A stretch of DNA of 64,000 bases from Paenisporosarcina sp. FSL H8-0542 (GTDB taxonomy: Bacteria > Bacillota > Bacilli > Bacillales_A > Planococcaceae). Every line of letters begins with the position of its first letter. Positions within the stretch are counted from its first letter, which is position 1. The translations under genes and the position numbers were made by a program. Location: contig NZ_CP152050.1 in NCBI RefSeq assembly GCF_038632915.1, positions 879,501 to 943,500 on the forward strand, given 5' to 3'. Positions 53,506 to 63,874 of this stretch are shown piece after piece. Under the pieces are notes generated by a model. That model did not search any database. It worked only from the letters and a program-made list of their open reading frames with translations, and was not told the DNA's origin.

Positions 53506-54444
53506 ATGACTACAATAAAAAATGGACTGCTGGCGGGTCTTAAAACAACCTGGACGCTTAGCAAAATCATATTTCCAATTACACTGTTGCTGGTTATTTT
53601 GCAGTACACGCCAGTTCTTCCGTGGATTATTGACTTCGTTTCTCCCATCATGGGTTTATTCGGATTGCATGGCGATGCAGCGATTCCGCTAGTATTAGGA
53701 AACGTGCTCAATTTGTATGCAGGGATTGCCGGAATACTTTCACTCGAATTGACTGTGAAAGAAGTCTTTATTCTGGCAGTCATGTTGTCATTCTCTCATA
53801 ATATTTTTATTGAAACGGGAGTGGCATTAAAGGTTGGCGTAAAATTGTGGGTAGTTTTACTCGTAAGATTTGGTCTTGCAGCTATATCGGCAATCGTCAT
53901 AAACCTGGTGTGGTCTGGTGGTTCGCAAGTCGCTCAATATGGGATGGCACCAAAAATGGCTACCATGCCTGAAGGGTGGCTTGAAATCATCTTACTCGGA
54001 CTGCAAAAAGCAAGTTATGGGGTACTGCAACTCGCCCTGGTCGTTATTCCATTAATGGTTGTCATTCAATATTTGAAAGACAAACAGTATTTGCAGAAGT
54101 TTTCACAAAAAATAGCACCTTTTACAAAGTTGCTCGGAATTAAACCAAATGCTTCGATGACACTGGTATCTGGATTGGTTATCGGGTTGGCATTTGGTGC
54201 AGGCGTAATGATTCAGGCAGTACAAGAGGACGGGGTCAGCAAGAAAGATGCAACGCTGGTCTTTATCTTTTTAGTCGCCTGTCACGCAGTTGTAGAAGAT
54301 ACGCTTATCTTTATTCCTCTTGGAATACCGATTTGGCCATTATTTTTACTAAGGCTCGGCATCGCTTTTATATTGACGATTGTGGTCGCATCAATTTGGA
54401 AAAGAGCTGAGCAAACGAAAAGAAAGGAAGTACTTACATCATGA
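53506..54444 (+). CDS. yvoD: Nucleoside-recognition/gate domain membrane protein YvoD
   Basis: A 312-residue membrane protein with about eight helices and two Gate-type (nucleoside recognition) domains, the second from about residue 165. B. subtilis yvoD has the same position between lgt and ppaX. The transported substrate is not known. It overlaps ppaX by 4 bases. Confidence 0.85.
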   Translation: MTTIKNGLLAGLKTTWTLSKIIFPITLLLVILQYTPVLPWIIDFVSPIMGLFGLHGDAAIPLVLGNVLNLYAGIAGILSLELTVKEVFILAVMLSFSHNIFIETGVALKVGVKLWVVLLVRFGLAAISAIVINLVWSGGSQVAQYGMAPKMATMPEGWLEIILLGLQKASYGVLQLALVVIPLMVVIQYLKDKQYLQKFSQKIAPFTKLLGIKPNASMTLVSGLVIGLAFGAGVMIQAVQEDGVSKKDATLVFIFLVACHAVVEDTLIFIPLGIPIWPLFLLRLGIAFILTIVVASIWKRAEQTKRKEVLTS

Positions 54445-55097
54445 AATCTCAACCAATAACAACGCTTCTTTTCGATTTTGATGGTACATTGCTGGATACG
54501 AATGAGCTCATCATTCAAACGTTTTTAAGTGTTTTGGGTAAAAGATATCCCGGAAGATTTACTAAAGAAGACGCGCTGCAATTTATAGGACCGTCCTTAA
54601 AACAGACCTTTGATTCGATTGATGAAACATTGACAGAAGAGCTAATTAAAGAATACCGCGCATGGAATATTGAAATGCACGATCAAATGGCTGTCGAATT
54701 TGATGGTGTTACTGATACTCTCCGTATATTAAAAGCTCGAGGCCTTAAGATGGCGATTGTATCAACGAAAAGGCAAGGTATGATTCAGAAGGGATTAACA
54801 TTAATGGGGATTGAGGACATCTTCGATGTTGTGATTGCACTCGACGACGTGGTTACTCCAAAACCAGACCCTGAACCCATTCTTTTGGCACTTGAGCGTT
54901 TGAATGCAACGAAAGAAGAGGCAATAATGATCGGGGACAACTCCCATGATATCGAGGGTGGTCAAAACGCAGGTGTAAGAACAGCTGGTGTTGCATGGAC
55001 TGCTAAAGGCGAAGCATATTTAGCTACTTTTAACCCAACATATATGTTGCAGCATATAACGGATTTGCTTGAAATCGTGGACGGAACATCTTCATGA
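54441..55097 (+). CDS. ppaX: Pyrophosphatase PpaX
   Basis: A 218-residue HAD hydrolase. Motif I is FDFDGTLLDTNE with the nucleophile Asp, motif II VSTKRQ, and motif IV GDNSHDIEGG. PpaX splits the pyrophosphate that HprK makes when it dephosphorylates P-Ser-HPr, which fits its place in this operon. ATG overlaps the yvoD stop. Confidence 0.93.
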   Translation: MKSQPITTLLFDFDGTLLDTNELIIQTFLSVLGKRYPGRFTKEDALQFIGPSLKQTFDSIDETLTEELIKEYRAWNIEMHDQMAVEFDGVTDTLRILKARGLKMAIVSTKRQGMIQKGLTLMGIEDIFDVVIALDDVVTPKPDPEPILLALERLNATKEEAIMIGDNSHDIEGGQNAGVRTAGVAWTAKGEAYLATFNPTYMLQHITDLLEIVDGTSS

Positions 55098-55603
55098 GAA
55101 GGACGGAACGTTATCCCGTAGAAGGGGCAAACTCGTTGTGGCATATTTACCGAACGGTGCCTTTTTGGAAGGTGATGAAAAATTTTATCGTTATTCAACT
55201 GGGCAGATACAGCCCTTCATTACCACTGAAAAATTTCCTCTACCGACACTTTTTACATATGAAAGTTGGAGAGCAAACTTCATTTGCCTTGATGGTTATG
55301 CCTGATGTCATGTTTCCGGAGAGAATTACAATTGGAGAGAATACAATCGTCGGGTACAATACGACGCTTTTAGCTCATGAGTACTTAATTGACGAATATC
55401 GTATTGGAGACGTCATTATTGGGAATCGTGTTCTTATAGGAGCGAATTCTACCATTTTACCTGGAGTTACTATTGGTGATGGTGCGATCGTTTCCGCTGC
55501 TACTCTTGTGCATAAAGATGTACCAGAAGGCAGTTTTGTCGGGGGGAATCCCATGAAAATCATTTACACTGCTGAAGAAATGGCGACACGTCGCCTTATA
55601 TAA
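55094..55603 (+). CDS. yvoF: Hexapeptide-repeat acyltransferase YvoF
   Basis: A 169-residue left-handed beta-helix acyltransferase with repeats such as ITIGENTIVGYNTTLLAHEY and VLIGANSTILPGVTIGDGA and the tail GNPMKII. It probably moves an acetyl group from acetyl-CoA onto an unknown sugar or small molecule. The start overlaps ppaX (ATGA) and it ends the operon. Confidence 0.88.
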   Translation: MRRTERYPVEGANSLWHIYRTVPFWKVMKNFIVIQLGRYSPSLPLKNFLYRHFLHMKVGEQTSFALMVMPDVMFPERITIGENTIVGYNTTLLAHEYLIDEYRIGDVIIGNRVLIGANSTILPGVTIGDGAIVSAATLVHKDVPEGSFVGGNPMKIIYTAEEMATRRLI

Positions 55604-55607
55604 CCAG

Positions 55608-55651
55608 AAAAGACCTCATGAAGAGAATTCCAATGCTTCATGAGGTCTTTT
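55608..55651 (+). terminator. Terminator of the hprK operon
   Basis: AAAGACCTCATGAAG pairs with CTTCATGAGGTCTTT around 12 bases, then TTGT. Confidence 0.88.
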
Positions 55652-55654
55652 GTA

Positions 55655-55683
55655 TTGACGCACTCTATTAGTTACGTTAAAAT
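55655..55683 (+). promoter_or_regulatory. Promoter of the his operon
   Basis: TTGACG and TAAAAT are exactly 17 bases apart, immediately after the hprK-operon terminator and about 75 bases before hisZ. This is one of the best promoter matches in the window. Confidence 0.75.
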
Positions 55684-55702
55684 ATATTTTATTTCATTGT
55701 AG

Positions 55703-55720
55703 TAGCATGCTAGTGTGCTA
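55703..55720. promoter_or_regulatory. CTAG-centred inverted repeat in the his leader
   Basis: TAGCATGCTAGTGTGCTA is symmetric at 14 of 18 positions, with TAGCA/TGCTA arms around CTAG. It lies about 20 bases past the -10 box, a position suited to a repressor. TrpR-fold repressors favour CTAG-containing sites, and the Bacillus his repressor candidate YerC has that fold, but this link is inference. Confidence 0.45.
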
Positions 55721-55756
55721 AAGTAAAATATCCTTATTTTGGGAAGTGATGAAAGA

Positions 55757-56941
55757 ATGACGCCAATTCGAAAATTTGAGAAACCGCTAGGGATGAGAGA
55801 CTCATTTCCGTTAATAAATGAAAAAAAGGAAAATGTACGGGATGTCGGCAGAAAGTTTTTCCGAAATCACGGCTTTGATTTTATCAAAACACCTACTGTT
55901 GAATATTACGAAACCGTGGGGAAAGCCTCGGCAATTTCAGATTCATCATTGTTTAAATTAGTCGATCGCCAAGGTGAGACACTTGTCTTAAGACCAGATA
56001 TGACGACACCAATTGTTCGTGTGGCAACATCTAAGCTATTGAAGGAACAAATACCATTGCGTCTAGCATACTTTGCGAACGTCTTCCGTGCACAGGAAAA
56101 TGAAGGCGGAAGGCCCGCTGAATTCGAGCAAATGGGCGTGGAGTTAATAGGAGATTCTTCGGTTTTCGCAGATGCAGAAATGATTATAACCGCATCGGAT
56201 TTTGTACAGGAACTTGGAATTGGTGAATATCATTTAACGGTCGGACATGCTGGGTTATTGCAATCAATTTTGACGCAATTTACCGAATCCAAAGAACAAG
56301 TTAAAGAACTGCGTAAATTACTTGTGGAAAAGAACATGGTTGGATTTGAAGAGGCTGTACAATCGTATGGATTATCGAAAGTAGAAGAAGAACGCTTTAT
56401 TGAATTTATTGGACATGCTTCCAATGTGCAATCCATTCAATCATTACATCCTTTTATCGACCAATCAAATATTCAGCAAGTGAACATGTTTATGTATCTT
56501 AGTGACTTGTCCGTATTACTAGAAAATACAGGTCTTTCAAATCTGGTCACATACGATCTGACACTTACTAGTGAAATGAGTTATTACACTGGGATGTTAT
56601 TTGAAGTTTTTGCGAGTGGATCAGGCTTTCCGATAGGCAATGGAGGTCGCTATGACGGTTTGTTGCAGGAATTCAATTGTGATGTTGGTGCAACAGGTTT
56701 TGGATTGAGAGTAGACAGATTGCTTGAAGTGATGACTACATCGACAACACGTAAGCCACATACGTTAATATTTTTTGATGAAGCTAATTATATGGATGCA
56801 GTCAATGAGGCGAATAAATTTAGACAGCAAGGGATTCGGACAACTATTCAATATGTTAATGGTGTAGAGGACAGACAGGCTTATCAGGATAACTTTACAG
56901 AAGTATTGTGGTTAACAGAAGGAGATGGAAAAAATGAGTGA
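55757..56941 (+). CDS. hisZ: ATP phosphoribosyltransferase regulatory subunit
   Basis: A 394-residue paralogue of histidyl-tRNA synthetase that lacks charging activity and is needed by the short form of His[11 protein letters not shown] opens the catalytic-like core, and [12 protein letters not shown] and [13 protein letters not shown] are family segments. ATG 55757 is preferred over TTG 55739. It is the first gene of the eight-gene his operon and overlaps hisG by 8 bases. Confidence 0.93.
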   Translation: MTPIRKFEKPLGMRDSFPLINEKKENVRDVGRKFFRNHGFDFIKTPTVEYYETVGKASAISDSSLFKLVDRQGETLVLRPDMTTPIVRVATSKLLKEQIPLRLAYFANVFRAQENEGGRPAEFEQMGVELIGDSSVFADAEMIITASDFVQELGIGEYHLTVGHAGLLQSILTQFTESKEQVKELRKLLVEKNMVGFEEAVQSYGLSKVEEERFIEFIGHASNVQSIQSLHPFIDQSNIQQVNMFMYLSDLSVLLENTGLSNLVTYDLTLTSEMSYYTGMLFEVFASGSGFPIGNGGRYDGLLQEFNCDVGATGFGLRVDRLLEVMTTSTTRKPHTLIFFDEANYMDAVNEANKFRQQGIRTTIQYVNGVEDRQAYQDNFTEVLWLTEGDGKNE

Positions 56942-57557
56942 ACTGACAATTGCGATGCCGAAAGGACGAATTTTTGAAGAAGCTTATGTGTTACTTCAAA
57001 AAGCGGGTTTTCAGTTGCCGGATGACTTTGAAGAATCACGGAAACTCATTGTTGAAGCTCCTGGTGAAAAGATTCGATTTATTCTTGCGAAACCGATGGA
57101 TGTACCTGTTTATGTGGAACATGGGGTTGCAGATATAGGAATAGCGGGTAAAGATGTATTACTTGAACAAAAACGAATTGTTCATGAGTTGCTGGATTTA
57201 AAAATCAGCGAATGCTATATCGCAACTGCAGGCTTGCCGAATACAGTCATGAATGAGATTGCGCCTCGTGTGGCAACTAAATATCCTGAAATTGCTTCGG
57301 CTTTTTACAAAGAAAAAGGGGAGCAAGTTGAAATTATTGGATTAAATGGTTCAATCGAACTGGCACCCATGATTGGGCTGGCCGATCGAATTGTGGATAT
57401 CGTATCTTCTGGCCGGACATTGAAAGAAAATGGACTTGTTGAATACGAACGCATTGTGGATGTGACATCGAGGTTAATTGCTAATCCCGTCAGTTACCGC
57501 CTAAAAAGCGAACGCATCCGCGATATGGTGAAGCGACTGAAAGATTCAATGGAGTAA
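56934..57557 (+). CDS. hisG: ATP phosphoribosyltransferase (short form)
   Basis: A 207-residue catalytic subunit for the first step of histidine synthesis, joining ATP and [17 protein letters not shown] opens the protein, and the PRPP loop is [16 protein letters not shown]. It is the short form without the regulatory domain, matching the presence of hisZ. ATG 56934 lies 9 bases after AAGGAG; ATG 56925 touches that site. Confidence 0.96.
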   Translation: MSELTIAMPKGRIFEEAYVLLQKAGFQLPDDFEESRKLIVEAPGEKIRFILAKPMDVPVYVEHGVADIGIAGKDVLLEQKRIVHELLDLKISECYIATAGLPNTVMNEIAPRVATKYPEIASAFYKEKGEQVEIIGLNGSIELAPMIGLADRIVDIVSSGRTLKENGLVEYERIVDVTSRLIANPVSYRLKSERIRDMVKRLKDSME

Positions 57558-57569
57558 GGAGGATATTAT

Positions 57570-58856
57570 ATGCAAATCGTTTCTTTAACGAAAGATATAT
57601 CATTAAAACGACCTTTGGAAATGGGCAATGAGGAGCAATTGAACACCGTGAAAATGGTATTGTCCGATGTCAAAAAACGCGGTGACCAAGCAGTCGCGGA
57701 CTATAGCGAGAAATGGGACGGAATTAAACTAAGTGAATTTAGTGTTTCGATGGATGAAATTCAACACGCACTCGCCAATTTTGATGAAGAACTTAAAAAT
57801 GATTTGGAAGAAGCGGCAAAAAATATCCGCCTTTTTCATGAAATGCAAAAACGGTCATCTTATGAAGTTGACGTCAAAAATGGCTCATTTATTGGACAAC
57901 GAGTAAGTCCATTGGATGCAGTTGGTTTGTACGTGCCAGGTGGTTCCGCTGCTTATCCGTCATCGGTATTAATGAATGTCATTCCGGCACAAGTGGCTGG
58001 TGTTGAACGAATTGTCATTGTGTCACCTCCAAACGATAAAGGAGCACTACCAGACGCAGTATTGGTTGCGGCTTCGATTTTAGGAATTGAAGAAATTTAT
58101 AAAATGGGTGGAGCTCAGGCAATCGCTGCTCTTGCATATGGTACCGAATCCATTGCACCTGTAGATAAAATAACAGGTCCAGGTAATGTGTTTGTTGCAT
58201 TGGCCAAACGGGAAGTATTTGGTGAAGTGGCTATTGATATGATTGCAGGACCGAGTGAAATTGCCATCATCGCAGATGATACTGCATATGCGGACGAAAT
58301 TGCCGCCGATTTATTATCGCAAGCTGAACATGATCCGATGGCTTGTCCGATTTTACTGACGACGAGCAATGTATTTGCTCAGGAAGTTGCAATAGAAGTG
58401 GAGAAACAATTGCGAACGCTCCCGCGTGAGAAGATTGCACGGGCAGCTGTTGAAAAGTTCGGGAAAATTTATGTTGCAGAAACAATGCTGGATATTATTA
58501 AAGCTGTAAATAAATTGGCACCGGAGCATTTGGAAATCATGACAATCAATCCTCATGAAGTTGCACAACAAGTGAGACATGCAGGTGCGATTTTTATCGG
58601 TCGATACAGTTCGGAACCAATTGGTGACTACTTTGCAGGGACCAATCATGTTTTGCCGACAAACAGCACTGCTCGGTTCTCCAGTCCATTATCGGTGGAT
58701 GATTTTATCAAAAAAACAAGCATCATTTTTTACACAGAAGAAACATGGCAACAACATGCAGACAAAATAGCAAGACTGGCTAGAATGGAAGGGTTAGAAG
58801 CCCATGCAAGAGCTGTAGAATCAAGAGGCTGGAAAAAGGGGATGAATCAATCATGA
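57570..58856 (+). CDS. hisD: Histidinol dehydrogenase
   Basis: A 428-residue zinc enzyme doing the last two oxidations to histidine. GLYVPGGSAAYPSSVLMNVIP, GPGNVFVALAKREVFG, LLSQAEHDPMACPILLT and PEHLEIM hold the substrate and zinc residues. Length is normal. It overlaps hisB by 4 bases. Confidence 0.97.
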   Translation: MQIVSLTKDISLKRPLEMGNEEQLNTVKMVLSDVKKRGDQAVADYSEKWDGIKLSEFSVSMDEIQHALANFDEELKNDLEEAAKNIRLFHEMQKRSSYEVDVKNGSFIGQRVSPLDAVGLYVPGGSAAYPSSVLMNVIPAQVAGVERIVIVSPPNDKGALPDAVLVAASILGIEEIYKMGGAQAIAALAYGTESIAPVDKITGPGNVFVALAKREVFGEVAIDMIAGPSEIAIIADDTAYADEIAADLLSQAEHDPMACPILLTTSNVFAQEVAIEVEKQLRTLPREKIARAAVEKFGKIYVAETMLDIIKAVNKLAPEHLEIMTINPHEVAQQVRHAGAIFIGRYSSEPIGDYFAGTNHVLPTNSTARFSSPLSVDDFIKKTSIIFYTEETWQQHADKIARLARMEGLEAHARAVESRGWKKGMNQS

Positions 58857-59443
58857 CACGCGAAGCAACGATTAATAGAAAAACGAACGAAACAAAAGTG
58901 AAAGTTACGATGCAACTGGATGGAGAAGGACTGGCCACGATTGATACTGGCGTCCCTTTTATGGATCATATGCTTGATTTATTTGTGAAACATGGATTCT
59001 TTAATGCGACCATTCAAGCGTCTGGTGATACACATATTGATGATCATCATACAACTGAAGATATCGGGATTGTACTCGGGCAAGTTGTCAAAGAAGCGTT
59101 AGGTGACAAAAAAGGGATACGTCGATACGGTAATGCATTTGTGCCGATGGATGATGCACTGGCGCAAGTGATTGTGGATTGTTCAAACCGTCCTCACCTT
59201 GAATTCAGAGCGACATTCCCTAAAGAAAAAGTAGGGAATTTCGATACGGAACTTGTCCATGAATTTTTATGGAAATTCACTCTCGAAGCACGGATGAATG
59301 TTCATGTAATCCTTCATTATGGCCACAATACACACCACATGATTGAAGCCATATTCAAAGCTTTGGCAAGAGCGCTCGATGAAGCGGTATCCATTGATCC
59401 GCGTGTCAAAGGAGTGCCATCCACGAAAGGATTATTAACATGA
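58853..59443 (+). CDS. hisB: Imidazoleglycerol-phosphate dehydratase
   Basis: A 196-residue manganese enzyme of the single-function type, without a phosphatase domain. Metal-binding DDHHTTED and HYGHNTHHMIEAIFKALARAL are both present. Histidinol phosphatase and hisC are not in this operon, as in B. subtilis. It overlaps hisH by 4 bases. Confidence 0.97.
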   Translation: MTREATINRKTNETKVKVTMQLDGEGLATIDTGVPFMDHMLDLFVKHGFFNATIQASGDTHIDDHHTTEDIGIVLGQVVKEALGDKKGIRRYGNAFVPMDDALAQVIVDCSNRPHLEFRATFPKEKVGNFDTELVHEFLWKFTLEARMNVHVILHYGHNTHHMIEAIFKALARALDEAVSIDPRVKGVPSTKGLLT

Positions 59444-60093
59444 AAATTGGTGTAATCGATTACGGCATGGGCAATTTGTATAGTGTTGAACAAGCGCTGC
59501 TCCGACTAGGTTGTGAAGTTTCCATAACGGCAGATACAAACATCTTAAATCAAATGGATGGTTATGTTTTACCAGGTGTGGGGGCATTTCCAGATGCCAT
59601 GAGTCGTCTGCGTGAGTCTGGCTTAGATCAATATATTAAACAAATCGAGAACACCAACAAACCGTTACTTGGCATATGTCTGGGCATGCAGCTTCTATAT
59701 GAAGATAGTACAGAAAATGGATGGACGGAAGGTTTAGGTATATTAACGGGTCATATTCAGAAATTTGAACAACTGGATACAGAGCAAAAACGTATCAGAA
59801 TTCCTCATATGGGATGGAATCCATTATCTTTTACACATCAACCAGATTGGCTGAAGGGTCTCGATAAAGAAGATTCAACTCATGTCTACTTTGTCCATTC
59901 CTATTTGGCACAAAATACAATGCAAAAAGAAGTACTGGCAAGCAGTACATATGCAGGTCAGTTTGTTCCTGGACTTGTCCAGAAAGACTCAATCACTGGT
60001 ATGCAGTTTCACCCTGAAAAGTCTGGACCGTTCGGAAAGTACTTGTTGAAAAAATGGGTCGGTCAAGTAAAAGAAAGGAGTGAACAAAGATGA
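59440..60093 (+). CDS. hisH: Imidazole glycerol phosphate synthase, glutaminase subunit
   Basis: A 217-residue class I glutamine amidotransferase supplying ammonia to HisF. The nucleophile Cys is in [13 protein letters not shown] and the His/Glu pair in [10 protein letters not shown]. The start [14 protein letters not shown] is typical. It overlaps hisB and hisA by 4 bases each. Confidence 0.96.
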   Translation: MKIGVIDYGMGNLYSVEQALLRLGCEVSITADTNILNQMDGYVLPGVGAFPDAMSRLRESGLDQYIKQIENTNKPLLGICLGMQLLYEDSTENGWTEGLGILTGHIQKFEQLDTEQKRIRIPHMGWNPLSFTHQPDWLKGLDKEDSTHVYFVHSYLAQNTMQKEVLASSTYAGQFVPGLVQKDSITGMQFHPEKSGPFGKYLLKKWVGQVKERSEQR

Positions 60094-60833
60094 CAGTGAT
60101 TGAATTATTCCCTGCGATTGATATGCGTGGAGGCAAATGTGTGCGCTTATTTAAAGGTGATTATAATCAAGAGACGGTTTATGCGGAATCTCCTATTGAA
60201 ATGGCAAAAACGTTTGCATGCCAAGGAGCAAAGTGGATTCACATGGTAGATTTGGATGGCGCGAAAGATGGGAAACGAATTCATGATAAGGATGTAATCC
60301 GTGCGGCTACTGAGCTTGGTGTGAATGTGCAAATTGGCGGAGGAATACGCACTGAAGAAGATGTGAAATATTATCTGGATAATGGTGTGGCAAGAGTCAT
60401 CATCGGAAGCTTGGCTATTCAGCAACCAGAGCTAGCGGTCTCGATAATCCAAAAGTTCGGTGCAGAGAAAATAGTTATAGGCCTTGATGCAAAAGATGGC
60501 ATGGTTGCTACACATGGATGGTTGGAAACTTCCTCAAAATCCGCGATTGAAGTAGGGCAATATTTTGCAACTCATGGTGCGAAAACCTTTATTTTTACGG
60601 ATATAGCAACGGACGGAACATTAAGTGGACCTAATATTCTTGCGAATGAACTTCTTGCCGAAGCTACGGGAGCAGAAGTGATTGTTTCTGGGGGCATTAG
60701 TTCACTTTCAGACGTAAAGAAAGTTGCAAAAGCAGCCGCAGGTTCAAAAATTGGTGGCGTGATTATTGGTAAAGCACTTTATGAAAATCGCTTCACGTTA
60801 CCGGAAGCATTACGTGAGGTGGCTTCATGTTAA
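60090..60833 (+). CDS. hisA: ProFAR isomerase
   Basis: A 247-residue beta/alpha barrel enzyme isomerising ProFAR to PRFAR. The first catalytic Asp is in [14 protein letters not shown] and the second in [16 protein letters not shown]; phosphate loops are [11 protein letters not shown] and VSGGISS. It overlaps hisF by 7 bases. Confidence 0.96.
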   Translation: MTVIELFPAIDMRGGKCVRLFKGDYNQETVYAESPIEMAKTFACQGAKWIHMVDLDGAKDGKRIHDKDVIRAATELGVNVQIGGGIRTEEDVKYYLDNGVARVIIGSLAIQQPELAVSIIQKFGAEKIVIGLDAKDGMVATHGWLETSSKSAIEVGQYFATHGAKTFIFTDIATDGTLSGPNILANELLAEATGAEVIVSGGISSLSDVKKVAKAAAGSKIGGVIIGKALYENRFTLPEALREVASC

Positions 60834-61585
60834 CAAAACGAATTATTCCATGTTTGGATGTCAAAGAAGGACGAGTTGTAAAAGGGGTTCAATTTGTTTC
60901 ATTACGAGATGCAGGAGATCCGGTCGAACTTGCAAAATTTTATGATGAGCAAGGGGCAGATGAGTTAGTATTTCTAGATATATCGGCTTCGCATGAAGGA
61001 AAAGAGACGATGATTGATGTCGTACGTCAAACTGCCGTTGAACTGGCTATTCCTTTTACCGTTGGAGGCGGAATCCGAACACTGGATGATATGAAAAACA
61101 TGCTGCGGGCAGGTGCAGATAAAGTATCAGTCAATACATCTGCACTTGAACGTCCCGAATTGATTGCTGAAGGTGCGGCTTATTTCGGTTCACAATGCAT
61201 TGTCGTCGCTATTGATGCAAAATGGTCAGAAGATGACGGGACGTGGATGGTCTATACGCATGGTGGTCGACGGCTTACACAATGGACAGCAGTTAAATGG
61301 GCACAAGAAGCCACTCGATTAGGTGCAGGAGAAATTCTCCTGACGTCCATGAACAAAGATGGTGAAAAAAGTGGTTTTGATTTGGCGTTAACGAAAGCGG
61401 TTCGGGAGGCTGTCAATGTTCCGGTTATCGCAAGTGGTGGAGCAGGAAATGCCCAACACTTTTATGATGTATTCAATGAAGTGGATGTAGATGCGGCATT
61501 GGCGGCTTCCATTTTTCATTATAAAGAGACAAGTGTAGCAGAAGTGAAAAGTGTACTGCGAGAGAAGGGAGTGTCAGTCAGATGA
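60827..61585 (+). CDS. hisF: Imidazole glycerol phosphate synthase, cyclase subunit
   Basis: A 252-residue barrel enzyme closing the imidazole ring with ammonia from HisH. Catalytic Asp11 is in [16 protein letters not shown] and the second Asp in VVAIDAKW; phosphate loops are [10 protein letters not shown] and ASGGAGN. It overlaps both neighbours by a few bases. Confidence 0.97.
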   Translation: MLTKRIIPCLDVKEGRVVKGVQFVSLRDAGDPVELAKFYDEQGADELVFLDISASHEGKETMIDVVRQTAVELAIPFTVGGGIRTLDDMKNMLRAGADKVSVNTSALERPELIAEGAAYFGSQCIVVAIDAKWSEDDGTWMVYTHGGRRLTQWTAVKWAQEATRLGAGEILLTSMNKDGEKSGFDLALTKAVREAVNVPVIASGGAGNAQHFYDVFNEVDVDAALAASIFHYKETSVAEVKSVLREKGVSVR

Positions 61586-62217
61586 CAAAAAACGTAATGG
61601 AAACCATTAAATTTGATGAGCAAGGACTGATACCGGTTGTTGTTCAACATGCACAAACAAAAGAAGTGTTGACGGTCGCTTATATGAATCGTCAATCAAT
61701 GGAAAAAACAATTGAAACGAAAGAAACATGGTTCTTCAGTCGTTCGAGACAAGAACTATGGCATAAAGGTACAACGAGTGGTAACAAGCAACAAGTAGTA
61801 GCCATCCGAACAGACTGTGATGAAGATGCATTAGTGGTGGAAGTGTTGCCAAAAGGCCCTGCTTGTCATACGGGTGAAGCCACTTGTTTTCATAAAGACA
61901 TCCTCTCTCCAGGACAAACTGTCGGCAGTTTCGGGATTTTGGCAGATTTGGTACAAGTCATTCAACAACGTGAAAAATCTATGCCAGAAGGTGCCTATAC
62001 GACCTACTTATTTGAAAAAGGCGTGGACAAAATCGGCAAGAAAATCGGCGAAGAAGCGACAGAAGTCGTAATTGCCGCAAAAAACCGTGATGCCGAAGAA
62101 TTGCAATGGGAAGCGGCTGACTTGATCTATCACTTATTAGTCTTGCTTCAAGAACAAAAAGTGAATTTGTATGATGTGTTGGAAGTTTTACAGAAACGAC
62201 ATGAGAGTAAATCATAA
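61582..62217 (+). CDS. hisI: Bifunctional PR-AMP cyclohydrolase/PR-ATP pyrophosphatase
   Basis: A 211-residue HisIE fusion. The N-terminal HisI half (about 1-112) has [27 protein letters not shown] and CHTGEATCF with zinc cysteines. The C-terminal HisE half has [17 protein letters not shown] and [12 protein letters not shown]. Together they do steps two and three. It is the last gene of the operon. Confidence 0.96.
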   Translation: MTKNVMETIKFDEQGLIPVVVQHAQTKEVLTVAYMNRQSMEKTIETKETWFFSRSRQELWHKGTTSGNKQQVVAIRTDCDEDALVVEVLPKGPACHTGEATCFHKDILSPGQTVGSFGILADLVQVIQQREKSMPEGAYTTYLFEKGVDKIGKKIGEEATEVVIAAKNRDAEELQWEAADLIYHLLVLLQEQKVNLYDVLEVLQKRHESKS

Positions 62218-62224
62218 GCCAATG

Positions 62225-62233
62225 TGCTATAAT
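62225..62233 (+). promoter_or_regulatory. Extended -10 promoter before yvcD
   Basis: TGC-TATAAT is an extended -10 element with no good -35 box. It starts only 8 bases after hisI and 13 bases before a hairpin, so a transcript from here would meet that hairpin at once. Confidence 0.4.
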
Positions 62234-62245
62234 AGAGAGATACTG

Positions 62246-62279
62246 AAAAGGGACCTGTTGTGTTCCTTTTTATTTTTTC
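62246..62279 (+). terminator. Terminator of the his operon
   Basis: AAAAGGGAC and GTTCCTTTT (one G-U pair) form the stem with a 7-base loop, followed by TATTTTTTC. It ends 11 bases before the yvcD start and overlaps the region that would hold its ribosome site. Confidence 0.65.
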
Positions 62280-62290
62280 GGAGGCATTAA

Positions 62291-63817
62291 TTGGAGAAAA
62301 AACACAAACAACTCGCGAATGAAAACATCGTCTCGTTTATTCCTACAGGCGAATATTATTATCAAAAAGCGTTAGTAGCTCTGAATCGTGAGCATTTTGA
62401 AAAAGCGCATAAATATTTGAGACGTGCAGCGGAACTGAGTCCTGATGATCCGCTTATATTAATGCAATACGCAATTGTGGAAATGGAAGTGGAAAAATAC
62501 GACCATGCCCTTGAATTATTGCAAAGTGCGTACAGTCTTGATCCAAATGAAAGTGAAATTGTTTTCTTCTTGGCCGAAGTCAATGCTCATCTCGGTTTTC
62601 TTTCGGATGCCCATAAGTACGCCAAACAGTATATTGAATTGGATATGACGGGAGCTTACGCTGAGGAAGCGATGGAGATCATTGATTTCTCGGAACAAGA
62701 AGACTGGCCGTTATTTGAAGATGATAATATCGGAAGCGAAATTTTAGTCATTCAAGAAAAAGCAAGACGGATGATGGAACAAGGAAACTTTGAGAAGGCA
62801 ATTGAAGTTTTGGAGAATTTGATTGAAGAAAATCCGGATTTCTGGGCTGCATTCAACAATTTGGCGCTTGCTTATTTTTATATCGGCGAAGTCGATCAAG
62901 CAAAAGCTTTATTACATAAAGTGTTGGAAGAAAACACAGGGAATTTGCATGCATTGTGTAATTTGGCAGTCGTTCATTATTACGAAAAAAATGAGCAGGA
63001 ACTCTCTTATCTTTTGAATTTACTTGGGAAAATCCAACCGTATATGCTGGAACACCGCTACAAGCTGGGTGCAACTTTTGCTTTGGTTGGTAAATATGAA
63101 GATGCGTATAAATGGTTACGTTCACTTCAAAAACGCGGATACGAGGGCGACCCTGGCTTTTATTTCTGGTTGTCACATTCCGCATACTTTTCGGGACATG
63201 AAAAAGAAGCTCGTCAATACTGGAAACAACTGATTCAAATTGATCCCGAAAAACACGGACTGGAACCTTGGGCTGGCCAAAAAGAAGGCGAATCTTTAGA
63301 TGGCATGGAGCACAATCGTGATTTTATTGTAGAAAAGCTTGAAAATGCGTATCGCAGTGAGCGAATGTTCGGTTTGTTTTTGTTGGGTAAGACTGCACAT
63401 AAACAAGAAATTATCGCTCATCCTGAATGGGTAAATGTAGAAACGTACTCTACGATGGAAAAATGGTTGTTGGCCCATGCCCTTGGGCACGAATTTGAAA
63501 CTAGTCGACTTGCTGAACGTTCTTTTTTAAGAGCGGTCGAAGCAACAGAAGTGCTGTACCGGAAAAATCACCCGTTAACAATTGACGGATCATTCCTCTT
63601 TCAAATGTGGTTTGTGTTAATTGAGCGTGGTATTGATAAAGGCTATGCCTTTAAAAATCCTAAGGCTTTAGCGGCCGCTGCGGATTATATGTTCCAATCA
63701 TCACGTTCACAAGGCATTACAAAAAAAGCACTAGCGGAACGCTATGAGATTACCACACCAACCATCACAAAATATGTAAATGAACTTATTCAATTTTTAC
63801 CGCTTTTTGATACTTAA
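62291..63817 (+). CDS. yvcD: TPR-repeat protein YvcD-like with C-terminal HTH-like end
   Basis: A 508-residue protein with TPR units in the first 270 residues (YYQKALVALNREHFEKAHKY, AFNNLALAYFYIGEVDQAKA). The end (GITKKALAERYEITTPTITK) looks like a helix-turn-helix. B. subtilis yvcD lies between hisI and trxB in the same way. The function is unknown; TPRs suggest protein binding. TTG 62291 follows GGAGGC. Confidence 0.82.
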   Translation: MEKKHKQLANENIVSFIPTGEYYYQKALVALNREHFEKAHKYLRRAAELSPDDPLILMQYAIVEMEVEKYDHALELLQSAYSLDPNESEIVFFLAEVNAHLGFLSDAHKYAKQYIELDMTGAYAEEAMEIIDFSEQEDWPLFEDDNIGSEILVIQEKARRMMEQGNFEKAIEVLENLIEENPDFWAAFNNLALAYFYIGEVDQAKALLHKVLEENTGNLHALCNLAVVHYYEKNEQELSYLLNLLGKIQPYMLEHRYKLGATFALVGKYEDAYKWLRSLQKRGYEGDPGFYFWLSHSAYFSGHEKEARQYWKQLIQIDPEKHGLEPWAGQKEGESLDGMEHNRDFIVEKLENAYRSERMFGLFLLGKTAHKQEIIAHPEWVNVETYSTMEKWLLAHALGHEFETSRLAERSFLRAVEATEVLYRKNHPLTIDGSFLFQMWFVLIERGIDKGYAFKNPKALAAAADYMFQSSRSQGITKKALAERYEITTPTITKYVNELIQFLPLFDT

Positions 63818-63826
63818 GCAAAAAAG

Positions 63827-63855
63827 TTGAATGACTTGCATGAATCTTATACGAT
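63827..63855 (+). promoter_or_regulatory. Promoter of trxB
   Basis: TTGAAT and TACGAT are 17 bases apart, about 30 bases before the trxB start codon. Confidence 0.45.
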
Positions 63856-63874
63856 TTGTGATAGAAGGATTTAG

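Noticed and set aside
55684-55756. T-box or histidine attenuator before hisZ
   Set aside because: The leader is only about 65 bases, with no T-box sequence, no run of His codons and no competing stem pair.
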